Under the pieces are notes generated by a model that was not told the origin of the DNA, did no database searches, and worked only from the letters and a program-made list of their open reading frames with translations. A stretch of 64,000 bases of DNA from Bartonella bovis 91-4 (GTDB lineage Bacteria > Pseudomonadota > Alphaproteobacteria > Rhizobiales > Rhizobiaceae): the NCBI RefSeq assembly GCF_000384965.1, contig NZ_CM001844.1, positions 1,441,667 through 1,505,666 on the forward strand. The letters are read 5' to 3'. Positions 36,749 to 47,576 of the stretch are shown here, one piece after another (within the stretch, counting starts at the first letter, position 1; each line of letters starts with the position of its first letter). The translations under genes were made by a program, and so were the position numbers.

Positions 36749-38083
36749 ATGACAAGAATGAGATACACTCTTTTTTCTTGGTTGATTGTCACCATAAGTG
36801 TATGGCTTTCCAACTTTTCATTAGCTCACGCACAGCTTAAGGGAACCATCGCCAGTGCTGATTTTAACCCCATCTCGATCGCAATCACAGATTTTATATC
36901 CAATGATTCAATAGGGCTGAAGATTGCTGCTGTCGTTGCAGCAGATCTTGAACGATCTGGACTTTTTTTACCACTAAACAAAGCATCTTTTCCTGAAACA
37001 ATCATCAATCCCGATAGTCAGCCACGTTTTTCCGCGTGGCAACACACAAATATCCAGGGGTTAGTTAGCGGGCACGTTAACAGAGAAGCAAGCGGACGAT
37101 TGAGAATTGACTTTCGTCTATGGGATGTTTTTAGCAATCGCCAAATCAAAGGGCGGCGATTTTATACAGCTCCAGAACACTGGCGACGCGTTGCCCATAT
37201 GATCGCAGATGAAATCTACGGTAAAATGACAGGTGAACGTGGCTATTTTGATACACGCATTGTTTTTGTTGATGAAACAGGCCCGCGCAATGCACGGGTT
37301 AAACGCTTAGCCATTATGGATCAAGATGGCGCAAATCTAACCTATCTTTCCGATGGAAGTGAATTAGTGCTCACACCTCGTTTTTCACCCAATAGGCAAG
37401 AAATTACCTACATGGCGTATGATAAGAATAAAACACCTCATGTGTATCTTCAGCAAATTGAAATGGGGCAAAGAGAATTAATCGGAACTTTTGACAATAT
37501 GACAATTGCCCCTCGCTTTTCGCCAGATGGGCAAAAAGTGATTATGAGTTTATTACAAAATAACGGCAGCGCAAACCTTTATACGATGGATCTGCGCACA
37601 CGCACCATGACGCGCCTGACCACAACTAAAGCTATTGATACATCAGCTTCTTATTCACCTGATGGCAAGCAGATCGTCTTTTCATCTGATCGTGAGGGAA
37701 CACCACAAATTTATGTTATGAATGCCGATGGCACTAATCCTCACCGTATTTCTTCTAATGAGGGCAACTATTCCACCCCCATTTGGTCACCGCGTGGTGA
37801 CTATATCGCTTTCACAAAGCAATTTCAGGGGCAATTTTCCATTGGCGTTATGCACCCCAATGGGCAAGGTGAACGGCTTTTAACCACAGGTTTTCATAAT
37901 GAAGGCCCCACTTGGGCCCCCAATGGCCGTGTGCTCATGTTCTTTCGTCAAAATGCGGGTGTAGGAACAAAAATCTACACAATCGATATTACCGGGCGCA
38001 ACGAACGCCAATTACCAACACCTCATGATGCTTCTGACCCAGCATGGTCAGCCTTGCTTACTGTGCATTCATATAACAAATAA
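36749..38083 (+). CDS. tolB: Tol-Pal translocation protein TolB
   Basis: TolB is the periplasmic beta-propeller that binds Pal. A signal peptide ([21 protein letters not shown]) precedes an N-terminal domain and a six-bladed propeller with repeated motifs such as [35 protein letters not shown] and [12 protein letters not shown] 36749 with AGAAAGGA about 11 bases upstream is favoured; ATG 36716 is an in-frame alternative. In relatives pal follows here. Instead the intergenic region leads to fba on the other strand. Confidence 0.95.
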   Translation: MTRMRYTLFSWLIVTISVWLSNFSLAHAQLKGTIASADFNPISIAITDFISNDSIGLKIAAVVAADLERSGLFLPLNKASFPETIINPDSQPRFSAWQHTNIQGLVSGHVNREASGRLRIDFRLWDVFSNRQIKGRRFYTAPEHWRRVAHMIADEIYGKMTGERGYFDTRIVFVDETGPRNARVKRLAIMDQDGANLTYLSDGSELVLTPRFSPNRQEITYMAYDKNKTPHVYLQQIEMGQRELIGTFDNMTIAPRFSPDGQKVIMSLLQNNGSANLYTMDLRTRTMTRLTTTKAIDTSASYSPDGKQIVFSSDREGTPQIYVMNADGTNPHRISSNEGNYSTPIWSPRGDYIAFTKQFQGQFSIGVMHPNGQGERLLTTGFHNEGPTWAPNGRVLMFFRQNAGVGTKIYTIDITGRNERQLPTPHDASDPAWSALLTVHSYNK

Positions 38084-38306
38084 TCAAACCAACAAACACA
38101 CACGCATCTTTCCCATGCGGGCCTTCACCCCATGAACATGCTTGAAAAATCTTCACTTACAGCGCCATCAATAACAACATCTCCCACATGAACAAACAAA
38201 TGCACTTTAAAGGCAAAACACAACCCTCATCATTATGATGCACGCAATCAACGTGTCAATAATAACTACCATTCCCACTATAATCGTATTTTGCCCACAT
38301 AAATGG

Positions 38307-39338
38307 TCAAGCACAAGAATGTTCGTGCTCTTTTGTCCATTGTCCTAAAGCTGCCAGATGATTCATCTTTGCACGATGATAAAAAGCCTTTTGTGCAGCT
38401 GCAACATTTTCTTGTTTTCCGCCCCATGTTTTCAAAGCAGCAGATTGCAACGCACGACCATAAGAAAAAGTCAATGTCCAAGGCCATGGGCCTGAAGCAT
38501 TCATAGCTGATAAATGCGCTGTGGCTTCCTCATCTGACTGGCCCCCTGAAAGAAAAGCAATTCCTGGAACAGCAGAAGGGACAGTCTGCTTGAGAACACA
38601 AAGAGTTTTTTCAGCCACTTCTTCAATACAAGCTTTACGCGCATCTTTCCCATCAATAACCATATTGGGTTTTAAAATCATACCCTCAAGTATGACCCGT
38701 GCCTCGAATAATTCTGTAAATACTGTCTTTAAAACCTCTTGCGTCACCTCAAAGCAGCGTTCAATCGAATGCTGGCGCGATTGGCCATCCATCAGCACCT
38801 CTGGCTCCACAATCGGCACAAGACCTGCTTCCTGACATAAAGAAGCATAACGTGCCAAAGCTTGTGCATTTTGACGCATAGCTCCTCTTGTTGGCAAAGA
38901 ATGCTCATTAATAGTAATCACCGCACGCCATTTGGCAAAACGTGCTCCTAAAGAAAAATAGTCCTTTAAACGTTCCCGAAGACCATCTAACCCTTCTGTA
39001 ATCATCTCATAAGGAAAAGCTGCCAAAGGCTTAGCACCCGTATCAACCTTAATACCTGGCAGTGCACCAACATCTCGAATAAGATCAGTCAACATTTGAC
39101 CAGAGGATGCTTTTTGACGAATGGTTTCATCAAATAAAATTACACCAGAAATAGCGCATTTCATAGCATCCTTCGCAGTAAAAAGCATTTCACGATAAGC
39201 ACGACGATAATCTTCATTTGCTTCTAAACCAATTGATTCAAACCGTTTACCAATTGTTGCATTGCTTTCATCTGCTGCCAAAATGCCTTTTCCTGCACTC
39301 ACCAAACAAAGCGCTATATCTTCAAGACGTTCTTTCAT
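38307..39338 (-). CDS. fba: Fructose-bisphosphate aldolase class I
   Basis: The enzyme cleaves fructose-1,6-bisphosphate to dihydroxyacetone phosphate and glyceraldehyde-3-phosphate by a Schiff base. ATG 39338 is favoured, with GAGGAG 6 bases upstream, giving 343 residues. Motifs include GKGILAADESNATIGKR, VILFDETIRQ, LVPIVEPEVLMDG and ARVILEGMILKPNMV with the catalytic lysine in LKPNM. It is a class I enzyme, common in rhizobia. pgk lies upstream with only a short gap. No pfkA is in the window. Confidence 0.95.
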   Translation of the reverse strand: MKERLEDIALCLVSAGKGILAADESNATIGKRFESIGLEANEDYRRAYREMLFTAKDAMKCAISGVILFDETIRQKASSGQMLTDLIRDVGALPGIKVDTGAKPLAAFPYEMITEGLDGLRERLKDYFSLGARFAKWRAVITINEHSLPTRGAMRQNAQALARYASLCQEAGLVPIVEPEVLMDGQSRQHSIERCFEVTQEVLKTVFTELFEARVILEGMILKPNMVIDGKDARKACIEEVAEKTLCVLKQTVPSAVPGIAFLSGGQSDEEATAHLSAMNASGPWPWTLTFSYGRALQSAALKTWGGKQENVAAAQKAFYHRAKMNHLAALGQWTKEHEHSCA

Positions 39339-39419
39339 AAAAAGCTCCTCTTTTTTCCCAATTTCTCTCAACAACAATGGCTTATTAGAATCTTCCCATA
39401 AGCCATCATATACCATAAC

Positions 39420-40616
39420 TTATTCAAGCCTGCATAAAGCCAAAACACCAGGAAGGCTTTTGCCTTCCATCCACTCCAAAAAAGCCCCCCCTGCGGTTGA
39501 AAGATAAGTAAAATCATTCGCAACGCCCGCATGATTGAGTGCAAAAACTGTATCACCACCTCCAGCAATTGACACTAACTTACCTTGTTGAGTACGTTTT
39601 GCAACGTGGCGCGCCACTGCAATCGTCCCCTGATCAAAGGGAGGAACTTCAAAAACACCAAGTGGCCCATTCCACACAACAGTTGCAGCAGTATCAAGCA
39701 TCTCATTAATCCGTTCAATAGAACGAGGACCAACATCCAAAATCATCTCATTATCAGAAATATCCTCAAGATCACACTGACGATACGGGGTATTTTTTTC
39801 ACAATGCAATCCAACCACCACATCCACCGGTAAAACAAGCTCACACTGATATTCGTGCGCTTTTTCAATAATCTCTTCAACTGTTTCCATTAAAGTGTGC
39901 TCATAGAGTGATTTACCAATAGCATAGCCTTGTGCCGCTAAAAAACTATTAGCCATACCACCACCAATCACCAAAATATTGACCTTTTGAACCAAATGAT
40001 TGAGCACAAAAAGCTTACTTGAAACCTTAGCGCCACCCACAACAGCCGCCAAGGGATACGCCGGGTTACCAAGCCCTTGTTCTAAAGCATGCAATTCGCG
40101 TTGCAAAGAACGCCCCGCATAAGAAGGCAAAAAATGCGTAATTCCCTCTGTTGATGCATGAGCACGATGAGAAACAGAAAAAGCATCATTCACATAAATG
40201 TCAGCACTGCATGCTAAAGCTTCAGCAAAAGCATCATCGTTATCCTCTTCATCTTGATGAAAACGCAAATTTTCAAGAAGTAGAATATCGCCCTCTTTTA
40301 AGGCTTGAACAGCAGCACGCACTTCAAGGCCAACACATTTATCCAAAAAAGAAATCTCCTGACCCATGATTTTGGAAAGAGCCTGCGCAACAGGACGAAG
40401 CGAAAGCTCTGAAACTTTTTGCCCTTTAGGACGGCCGCAATGGGAAATCAGTATAAGTTTAGCACCACGCTTTTGCAGTTCACTCAGCGTCTCTTTATGG
40501 CGTTCAAGGCGCGTTTCATCACATACTTTTCCCTGTAACATCGGGACATTAAAATCCACCCGCACCAGCACACATTTTCCTGCAACATCGACCTCATCAA
40601 TTGTCCGAAACTTCAT
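39420..40616 (-). CDS. pgk: Phosphoglycerate kinase
   Basis: Pgk makes ATP from 1,3-bisphosphoglycerate. At 398 residues it has normal length, with KCVLVRVDFNVPM at the N-terminus, the HCGRPKG substrate loop, AAVVGGAKVSSK in the hinge region, and GGGDTVFALNHAG near the C-terminus (Gly-rich nucleotide loop). It lies between gap and fba, all on the minus strand. The gap to gap is about 270 bases. Confidence 0.97.
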   Translation of the reverse strand: MKFRTIDEVDVAGKCVLVRVDFNVPMLQGKVCDETRLERHKETLSELQKRGAKLILISHCGRPKGQKVSELSLRPVAQALSKIMGQEISFLDKCVGLEVRAAVQALKEGDILLLENLRFHQDEEDNDDAFAEALACSADIYVNDAFSVSHRAHASTEGITHFLPSYAGRSLQRELHALEQGLGNPAYPLAAVVGGAKVSSKLFVLNHLVQKVNILVIGGGMANSFLAAQGYAIGKSLYEHTLMETVEEIIEKAHEYQCELVLPVDVVVGLHCEKNTPYRQCDLEDISDNEMILDVGPRSIERINEMLDTAATVVWNGPLGVFEVPPFDQGTIAVARHVAKRTQQGKLVSIAGGGDTVFALNHAGVANDFTYLSTAGGAFLEWMEGKSLPGVLALCRLE

Positions 40617-40885
40617 TACTGTTCCCTTTTTTGATTCTTTTCATCAATTGTTTAGCTTAACTCCTTTACCCAAAAAGTTCTCGCAAACACATATCTCTTA
40701 TCGAAAGATCTGATTAAATAACACTACCTTCTTTAAGTCCAAGAGCAAAAACAGCGCTTATCTCCATTCTTAAAAAAAAGACTCTCTTTTCAAAAAAAAT
40801 TTCATCAAGCCAACTGTACAAAGGAAAATTCTCGCTAGCATGTCTATTAAAAAAAAAACAAAGGCCCTCTTTTAGTCCTCTTTCT

Positions 40886-41893
40886 TTACAAAGTTTTGGC
40901 AAAAGCCACAGCAGTATCAGCCATGCGATTTGAAAAACCCCATTCATTATCGTACCAAACAAGAACGCGGCAAAGTTTACCATCAATAACTTTAGTTTGC
41001 TCATTTTGAACAATAGCCGAATGTGGATTATGATTAAAATCACTGCTAACAAGTTTTTCTGCTGTATAGTCTAAAATCCCCTTAAGCTGACCTTGCGCAG
41101 CATCACAAATGGCAGCATTAATCTCTTCAACTGTTGTGGAACGCTGAGCTGTAAATGTCAAATCAACAACAGAAACATTAGGCGTTGGAACACGAATGGC
41201 CACCCCATCTAACAGACCTTTTAATTCTGGCAAAACCAATCCCACTGCCTTAGCAGCCCCTGTTGATGTGGGGATCATAGAAAGAGCAGCAGCACGAGCA
41301 CGGTAAAGATCACTGTGCATTGTATCTAAAACAGGTTGATCACCCGTATAAGAATGGATTGTCGTCATAAAGCCCTTTTCAATACCAACAACCTTGTGGA
41401 GCACTTGCGCAACAGGTGCCAAACAATTGGTTGTGCAAGAAGCATTCGACACCACCTGGTGTTCTTTACTTAAAGCCTGGTGGTTAACCCCATACACCAC
41501 AGTTAAATCAGCATCATTAGAAGGCGCAGAAATAAGAACACGTTTTGCACCAGCCACCAAGTGGGCACTTGCTTTATCGCGCTCGGTAAAAAGACCTGTA
41601 CATTCTAAGGCAATATCAATACCCAAATCCCCCCAAGGTAAACACGCAGGGTCACGCTGTGCTGTTACCTGAATCAAACCATGCCCAACATCAAGTGCAT
41701 CACCCACCACCTTAACAGGTGCGCCAAAACGCCCGTGCACCGAATCATAGCGCAATAAATGGGCATTGGTTTCTACAGGACCCAAATCATTGATCGCAAC
41801 AACCTCAATATCTTTGCGTCCACTTTCAACAATAGCGCGCAAAATAGAGCGCCCAATACGACCAAATCCATTAATTGCAACGCGAATACTCAT
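40886..41893 (-). CDS. gap: Glyceraldehyde-3-phosphate dehydrogenase
   Basis: Gap oxidises glyceraldehyde-3-phosphate with NAD and phosphate. The 335-residue protein has INGFGRIGR at the N-terminus and the catalytic cysteine in [12 protein letters not shown], with [18 protein letters not shown] and the C-terminal [12 protein letters not shown]. The start overlaps the tkt stop by 4 bases (ATGA), so the two are translationally coupled. Downstream, pgk and fba follow, giving a tkt-gap-pgk-fba cluster. Confidence 0.97.
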   Translation of the reverse strand: MSIRVAINGFGRIGRSILRAIVESGRKDIEVVAINDLGPVETNAHLLRYDSVHGRFGAPVKVVGDALDVGHGLIQVTAQRDPACLPWGDLGIDIALECTGLFTERDKASAHLVAGAKRVLISAPSNDADLTVVYGVNHQALSKEHQVVSNASCTTNCLAPVAQVLHKVVGIEKGFMTTIHSYTGDQPVLDTMHSDLYRARAAALSMIPTSTGAAKAVGLVLPELKGLLDGVAIRVPTPNVSVVDLTFTAQRSTTVEEINAAICDAAQGQLKGILDYTAEKLVSSDFNHNPHSAIVQNEQTKVIDGKLCRVLVWYDNEWGFSNRMADTAVAFAKTL

Positions 41894-43896
41894 TTGATTT
41901 TTCCCTCATTGATTTGTTTCAATTTTTCTTCAACAACAGTGACCACATTTTCACATGTAATCCCAAAATGCATATAGAGATCATCTATCGGTGCACTTGC
42001 ACCAAATCCTTCCATACCAATAAATACACCATCACTGCCAATAAAGTAATCCCACCCTTGCCGAATGGCTGCCTCAACGGCAATTTTAAGGGGTGCATCG
42101 CCAATTAAAGCTTTCTGATAGGAAGCAGATTGTTCAAAAAACAACTCAAAACAAGGCACCGAAACCACACGCGTTGGAATACCCTTTTCTTCTAAAATAG
42201 CATGCGCTTTTACAACAATTTCCACTTCTGATCCTGAAGCAAAAAGGGTAACTTGAGCCGTATCACTTGCCATCAATAATTCATAAGCACCAAGCATACA
42301 TAAATTGTCTTCTTTATAATCTCGGCGCAAAAATGGTAAATTCTGTCTGCTCAAAGCCAAAGTAGAAGGCGTTTTGCACGCTTTCAAAGCCAATTGCCAA
42401 CATTCCACTGTTTCCATAGCATCAGCAGGTCTGAAAACAAAATGATTAGGAAGTGCGCGCAAAGCAGCCAAATGCTCTACCGGTTGATGAGTAGGACCAT
42501 CCTCTCCAAGACCAATGGAATCATGGGTCATCACATAAATCACCCGCAAACCCATTAAGGAAGACAAGCGCATAGCAGGGCGCATATAGTCAGAAAAACA
42601 TAAAAAAGTCCCACCATAAGGAATGAACCCTCCATAAAGAGCAAGGCCATTCATCACTGCACCCATTGCATGCTCACGAATACCATAATGTAAATAACGG
42701 CCTGAAAAATCATCAGCAGTAATGCTTTTCATTTGGCTGGTTTTTGTACAGTTAGAACCAGTTAAATCGGCAGAACCACCAATGGTTTCAACAACCACTC
42801 CATTAATGACTTCAAGAGCCATTTCAGAAGCTTTACGCGTTGCAACATGGGGGCAATCTAGAACCAATTGTTTTTTATATTCATCAAGCACACTCTCAAA
42901 GCTACTCACAAGATCGCCACGCATCAATCGCTCAAATTCAACCCGTTTTAATACAGGTAAAGCAGAAAGCTTTTCCTCCCATTTTGTTCGCTCCTTTGCA
43001 GCATTAAGACCTGCCAAACGCCAGCTATCAAGAATATCAGCAGGAACAACAAAAGGCTCTTGTGCCCAACCTAAAGCTTTACGGGTTGCAGCAATTTCTT
43101 CTGCCCCTAAGGGCGACCCATGAACCTTATTGGTCCCCCCCTTACGAGGTGCCCCAAAACCAATAATTGTCTTACACGCAATTAAAGTTGGTTTGTCAGA
43201 AATTTGTGCCGTTTCAATGGCGCGTGCCAATGCACTTTGATTATGCCCATTGACCTTAATTGTATTCCAACCACACGCTTTAAAACGCGCCACTTGGTCT
43301 GTACTATCTGTAAGAGAAATAGCCCCATCAATTGATATATCATTATCATCCCAAAATACAATCAGCTTATTTAGTTTTAAATGACCAGCAAGCGAAATTG
43401 CTTCTTGAGCTATACCTTCCATTAAACACCCATCGCCCACAAGCACATAAGTATAATGGTTAATCAAATCACAAAAACGCGCATTCAACAAACGCTCACC
43501 CAATGCCATTCCCACAGCATTGGCCAACCCTTGTCCAAGTGGTCCGGTGGTTGTTTCAACTCCTGCAGCATGGCCATATTCTGGATGCCCAGCAATCTTA
43601 GAACCCATTTGACGAAAATTTCGGATATCCTCAAGTGAGATATCTTCATAGCCTGAAAGATACATTAAAGCATAAAGCAACATTGACCCATGCCCAGCTG
43701 ACAAAACAAAGCGATCACGGTTGGGCCAACGAGGATTTTTGGGATCATGAACTAAAAATTTTGTGTAAAGAACTGTAGCAATATCAGCCGCCCCCATTGG
43801 TAAGCCAGGGTGTCCAGATTGTGCTTTTTCAATCGCATCAATAGCAAGAAAGCGAATAGCATTGGCCATTTGATTTTGTTGTTCAGTATTTGTCAT
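41890..43896 (-). CDS. tkt: Transketolase
   Basis: Transketolase moves two-carbon units in the pentose phosphate pathway using thiamine diphosphate. The 668 residues show the TPP motif [13 protein letters not shown], the pyrimidine domain [22 protein letters not shown] with [17 protein letters not shown], and a C-terminal domain ending [20 protein letters not shown]. It is the first gene of the tkt-gap-pgk-fba cluster. It depends on thiamine diphosphate, made by ThiN at 51.5 kb. Confidence 0.97.
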   Translation of the reverse strand: MTNTEQQNQMANAIRFLAIDAIEKAQSGHPGLPMGAADIATVLYTKFLVHDPKNPRWPNRDRFVLSAGHGSMLLYALMYLSGYEDISLEDIRNFRQMGSKIAGHPEYGHAAGVETTTGPLGQGLANAVGMALGERLLNARFCDLINHYTYVLVGDGCLMEGIAQEAISLAGHLKLNKLIVFWDDNDISIDGAISLTDSTDQVARFKACGWNTIKVNGHNQSALARAIETAQISDKPTLIACKTIIGFGAPRKGGTNKVHGSPLGAEEIAATRKALGWAQEPFVVPADILDSWRLAGLNAAKERTKWEEKLSALPVLKRVEFERLMRGDLVSSFESVLDEYKKQLVLDCPHVATRKASEMALEVINGVVVETIGGSADLTGSNCTKTSQMKSITADDFSGRYLHYGIREHAMGAVMNGLALYGGFIPYGGTFLCFSDYMRPAMRLSSLMGLRVIYVMTHDSIGLGEDGPTHQPVEHLAALRALPNHFVFRPADAMETVECWQLALKACKTPSTLALSRQNLPFLRRDYKEDNLCMLGAYELLMASDTAQVTLFASGSEVEIVVKAHAILEEKGIPTRVVSVPCFELFFEQSASYQKALIGDAPLKIAVEAAIRQGWDYFIGSDGVFIGMEGFGASAPIDDLYMHFGITCENVVTVVEEKLKQINEGKIK

Positions 43897-44243
43897 GAAT
43901 GATAGACCATTTTTTTAATTTGTTATTTTTTGACAACTTGAAGACACTTTTTATAATACGTATATATTTTGCTATATATGTTCCCTATAATCACGCCTTT
44001 CTATTTTTTATGGTTTTTATGCTCCTAAATTATGTTTTATGTCTTAAATTATGCCCCTAACATCATGCCAATCATACCTATAACATTTATGCCAACAGTG
44101 TTTAAAAATCCAGTTTTTAATTAACATCAACATCCTGCTTTTCTTGCTAAAACATTCTTTATCTTTCACAATAAAATCTATGCAACAAAAGAGAATGAGT
44201 GATTCGTCTTTGTAAAAAGGCTAAGTTAAAGGATACAATCACT
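43897..44243. other. Divergent promoter region between tkt and the DUF4164 gene
   Basis: These 347 bases are strongly AT-rich, with repeated TATATAT and TTATG motifs. An AAAGGA site for the rightward gene lies at the end. No RNA or small gene is recognised. Confidence 0.45.
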
Positions 44244-44519
44244 ATGAACCAAGAGACTGATATTCTGCCACAAGCTTTAAAGCAACTAGAAAAAGCACTC
44301 AGAAATTTAGAAGCCGCCATTACTAATCGTCACACTATTATCGATAAACACAATGAATGGGAAGCAGAAATTCAACAAATGAACGCTGATCGTAGCCGTC
44401 TTGCTCAAGAACTTGATAAATCAGAAGCACACGTAGAACGGCTAGAAATAACCAATAAAGAAGTTTCCAAACGATTGATTCGTGCTATGGAAACAATTCG
44501 TATCGTACTTGACAGGTAA
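44244..44519 (+). CDS. DUF4164 coiled-coil protein
   Basis: This 91-residue protein is nearly all helix with heptad-like Leu/Glu/Lys spacing (LPQALKQLEKALRNLEAAI, then IQQMNADRSRLAQELDKSEAHVERLE). ATG 44244 has AAAGGA about 10 bases upstream. DUF4164 genes sit directly before zapA in rhizobia, as here, 12 bases apart, and a division-related role is inferred from that context only. It has no membrane segment. Confidence 0.7.
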   Translation: MNQETDILPQALKQLEKALRNLEAAITNRHTIIDKHNEWEAEIQQMNADRSRLAQELDKSEAHVERLEITNKEVSKRLIRAMETIRIVLDR

Positions 44520-44531
44520 AGGTTTAAACAC

Positions 44532-44897
44532 ATGGAAACTGTTTCTGTCACTATTGATGGCAAAATTTATCGTATGGCTTGCGATAAAGGGCAAGAAAGC
44601 CACCTTCAGAAGCTTGCAGCCCAATTAGATCAATATATCACGCACCTGAAAAATGATTTTGGAGAAATCGGTGATCATCGCCTATCTGTTATGGCTGGCA
44701 TTATGATTATCGATGAAATGGAAGAAATAAAAAGAGAAAACAGAAAGCTGCAAGAAAGCTGTGCAGCTCTTTTACAACAAAACTCTGAACGAGACAAAAC
44801 CCTAACCAAAATTGTGCAAGAAACAACTGAGCACATTGAAATGCTGACCGATCAATTGCTGCAGGATAATGAAACCAACCCTACCCTTCTAAAATAA
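44532..44897 (+). CDS. zapA: Cell division protein ZapA
   Basis: ZapA bundles FtsZ filaments at the division site. The 121-residue protein begins METVSVTIDGKIYRMACDKGQE (globular domain), continues LQKLAAQLDQYITHLKND and ends in a coiled coil (IIDEMEEIKRENRKLQESCAAL). The DUF4164 gene precedes it by 12 bases. It converges on pyk. Confidence 0.9.
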   Translation: METVSVTIDGKIYRMACDKGQESHLQKLAAQLDQYITHLKNDFGEIGDHRLSVMAGIMIIDEMEEIKRENRKLQESCAALLQQNSERDKTLTKIVQETTEHIEMLTDQLLQDNETNPTLLK

Positions 44898-45073
44898 CAA
44901 AAAAGCATAAAGATTCTCATCAATCCAAAAATTACCCAACGACTTGAGTTATTGTAGTTTGCAAACACTTAAAGCGCAAACCATATATTTTCCAAGCTTT
45001 ATATCTTCCAAGATTTTTTGCCAAAAAAGAGTATGCGCTTTTCAATAACTCCTTTAAATACCTTTTAAAAGCG

Positions 45074-46510
45074 TCAAACACTCTTTGAAGAATTTGAGTC
45101 ATAAGAAGCAATACGCAATAAATTTGTTGCACCAGGCGTTCCAAAGGGAACCCCAGCAATCACAATAAACCGATCACCCGTCTTACAAAAGCCTTCCTGA
45201 AAAGCGATTGCAGCCGCACGGTACACCATATCATCTAAATCATGCGCATCTTCACTAACCACACAATGAAGCCCCCAAACCAAAGCTAACCGCCGCGCTG
45301 TTTGAACAATCGGTGATAAGGCAATAATGGGTCTGTCTGGGCGTTCACGTGATGTACGCACACCTGTTGCACCTGAAGCAGTATAGGCAACTATAGCCTC
45401 TAACTGAAGCGTTTCAGCTATCTGACGCGCTGCAAAAGAAATTGCATCTGGCCCTGTTGCCTCTGGTTTAGGGCGCTGTGCATTAACCATTGTCGCATAG
45501 GTGTGATCACACTCAACTTGCTTTGCAATACGATCCATCATGCCCACAGCCTCTTCAGGATAAAGACCAGAAGCTGATTCTGCCGATAACATCACCGCAT
45601 CAACACCAGCATAAACAGCTGTGGCCACATCAGAAACTTCTGCCCGTGTTGGTACAGGCGCTGTAATCATTGATTCAAGCATTTGCGTTGCAACAACCAC
45701 AGGTTTTCCTGCCAGACGGCACGCTTTGATAATCTTCATCTGAAGAGATGGCACTTGTTCTAAAGGCACTTCCACCCCAAGGTCTCCTCGTGCAATCATA
45801 AGGCTATCAGACACATCAATAATATCTTCTATATGCTCTAAAGCCTGAGGTTTTTCGATCTTAGCCATCAAGGATACTTTGCCTTGTGTCAGCTTGCGAA
45901 CTGATAAAATATCTTCTGGATGTTGAATAAAAGAAAGTGCCACCCAATCAACCGACTGTTCCAAAACAACCATAAGATCAGCATGATCTTTTGGTGTCAT
46001 CATCCCACAAGGCAAAACCGTATCAGGAAGGTTGATCCCTTTGCGATCAGAGATATGTGTTCCAGCAATCACACGGCATTTAATAGATGCACCATCACAA
46101 GCTTCAGCCAAAAGTTCAAGCTTCCCATCATCGAGCAATAAATGATCACCTGGTCTAACAGCTGCTAAAACTTCCTCATGAGGTAAAAAAACACGCCGTG
46201 CATCACCAAGCACATCTTTATTATCTAACGTAAAACTTTGCCCAACAATCAAATCCTCTTTGCCATTTGCAAAACGCCCGATTCGTAATTTTGGCCCTTG
46301 TAGATCCGCTAAAATGCCAATAGGCCGACAAACTGCCTTTTCAACAGCTCGTATACGCTCAACCACATCACGCATTGTCGCATGATCTGTATGGCTCATA
46401 TTAATCCGAAAAACATCCGCTCCAGCTTTAAAAAGCTTCTCAATCATTGATACTGAAAAAGAAGAAGGACCAAGAGTGGCAATAATTTTAATCTTACGTG
46501 CACGTTTCAT
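45074..46510 (-). CDS. pyk: Pyruvate kinase
   Basis: Pyk converts phosphoenolpyruvate to pyruvate with ATP formation. The 478 residues have IIATLGPSS, FRINMSHTDH, LSFIQHPEDI, the catalytic lysine in LMAKIEKPQ, MIARGDLGVEVP and a C-terminal domain (VAYTASGATGVRTSRERPDRPI). It overlaps the stop of the DUF1036 gene by 4 bases, suggesting one transcript with DUF1036 first. The remainder of the glycolytic cluster lies 3-6 kb to the left. Confidence 0.97.
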   Translation of the reverse strand: MKRARKIKIIATLGPSSFSVSMIEKLFKAGADVFRINMSHTDHATMRDVVERIRAVEKAVCRPIGILADLQGPKLRIGRFANGKEDLIVGQSFTLDNKDVLGDARRVFLPHEEVLAAVRPGDHLLLDDGKLELLAEACDGASIKCRVIAGTHISDRKGINLPDTVLPCGMMTPKDHADLMVVLEQSVDWVALSFIQHPEDILSVRKLTQGKVSLMAKIEKPQALEHIEDIIDVSDSLMIARGDLGVEVPLEQVPSLQMKIIKACRLAGKPVVVATQMLESMITAPVPTRAEVSDVATAVYAGVDAVMLSAESASGLYPEEAVGMMDRIAKQVECDHTYATMVNAQRPKPEATGPDAISFAARQIAETLQLEAIVAYTASGATGVRTSRERPDRPIIALSPIVQTARRLALVWGLHCVVSEDAHDLDDMVYRAAAIAFQEGFCKTGDRFIVIAGVPFGTPGATNLLRIASYDSNSSKSV

Positions 46511-47049
46511 GGTGAGGCCTCTGAAGTATTAGGAGACTTCGAAACTGAATTATTTAAAAAAGGCCTATCGATTAACTGAACCATCCAACTTGTTTGATCA
46601 CCTGTATCAATTTCTTCAAATGTAGCCTTTTGAAACCCCCTAGCAAAACAATCATGAACACCTTCAATAACAAATTTGCTATCCTTCACACACATCGTCA
46701 CAGAACCAACCCAACTGCCCTTTTTCTGTGCATCTTCTGCATATAAATAATAAAACCGCGATGAAAGAGGCCCATCAATCAAAGTTTTACACATTGTAGG
46801 TGGAACAACCCACCAACCTTCACTCATCCAGTCTGAAGGTATGCGATAACCAAGGGCAATGCCTACTGTTTTTTGAGTCATATTACAAACCCGAAAATCA
46901 GCTCTTACATATTCTGTACATAAGAACAAAATAAGAACATTCAACAAAAAAACCTTCAATTTTTTCTGCCTTGTCTGTTGAAACAGGCCTTCGTGCTTTT
47001 TAACATTTTCAAGCCCAATTTTACAAAAACGGTCCCTACAATAAAACAT
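46507..47049 (-). CDS. DUF1036 secreted protein
   Basis: This 180-residue protein has a hydrophobic segment near residues 30-50 (signal or anchor, LKVFLLNVLILFLCTEYVRA) and a DUF1036 domain with DFRVCNMTQKTVGIALGYR, GWWVVPPTMCKTLIDGPL and FYYLYAEDAQK. Three or more cysteines in the domain could form disulfides. The function is unknown. The pyk-DUF1036 pairing is a conserved alphaproteobacterial arrangement. The start may be further inside, since the residues before the hydrophobic segment are long and basic. Confidence 0.8.
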   Translation of the reverse strand: MFYCRDRFCKIGLENVKKHEGLFQQTRQKKLKVFLLNVLILFLCTEYVRADFRVCNMTQKTVGIALGYRIPSDWMSEGWWVVPPTMCKTLIDGPLSSRFYYLYAEDAQKKGSWVGSVTMCVKDSKFVIEGVHDCFARGFQKATFEEIDTGDQTSWMVQLIDRPFLNNSVSKSPNTSEASP

Positions 47050-47318
47050 TCATCCCTTCTTTTCTTTTTTCTTCAAAATATTGCAACTTTAAGTGTAATT
47101 TATCACATTTTTATTTTATCTCTTTTTTATCTTTCCTTTATCCACACATAGACTTATCTTCTCTTTATCCATCAGATTTCTTCATTCACTTTAATTTAAA
47201 GCTAATTTAATAAAAAAAGCGAAACAATTGACTTTTCTCACACTCTTTAGACATCCCTAATGTAAGAGTTTATTATTCAAAGAGCCAATTTATAACACAT
47301 ACCTTGGAGAAAAATATA

Positions 47319-47576
47319 ATGAGCACTCTAACAGATGAAACACAAGCCATATCCGTCAATCAATTGCGCGCTTTTATCGAACGTATTGAACGATTAGAAG
47401 AAGAAAAAAAAGCAATCTCCGACGATATTAAAGACGTTTATACTGAACTTAAAGGATCTGGTTTTGACAGTAAAGCCGTGCGACACATTATACGACTGCG
47501 CAAAAAAGAAGATCATGAACGCAGTGAAGAAGAAGCCATCATTCAACTTTATAAAAGTGCACTTGGCATGGATTAA
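47319..47576 (+). CDS. gapR: Nucleoid-associated protein GapR (DUF2312)
   Basis: GapR is an alphaproteobacterial DNA-binding protein that tracks overtwisted DNA ahead of replication and transcription. The 85 residues from ATG 47319 (GGAG upstream) include the coiled-coil start [19 protein letters not shown] and [22 protein letters not shown] followed by [17 protein letters not shown]. It converges with uup and ends 4 bases inside its stop. It is often near pyk in rhizobia. Confidence 0.9.
   Translation: MSTLTDETQAISVNQLRAFIERIERLEEEKKAISDDIKDVYTELKGSGFDSKAVRHIIRLRKKEDHERSEEEAIIQLYKSALGMD

Noticed and set aside
40714..41052. Minus-strand frame over the end of gap and the following spacer
   Set aside because: It overlaps the conserved C-terminus of gap in another frame and has no domain.
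44898..45073. Possible 6S RNA, which often follows zapA in related bacteria
   Set aside because: Only 176 bases separate zapA and pyk, and I could not form the long irregular hairpin with a central bubble. A covariance-model search would decide.
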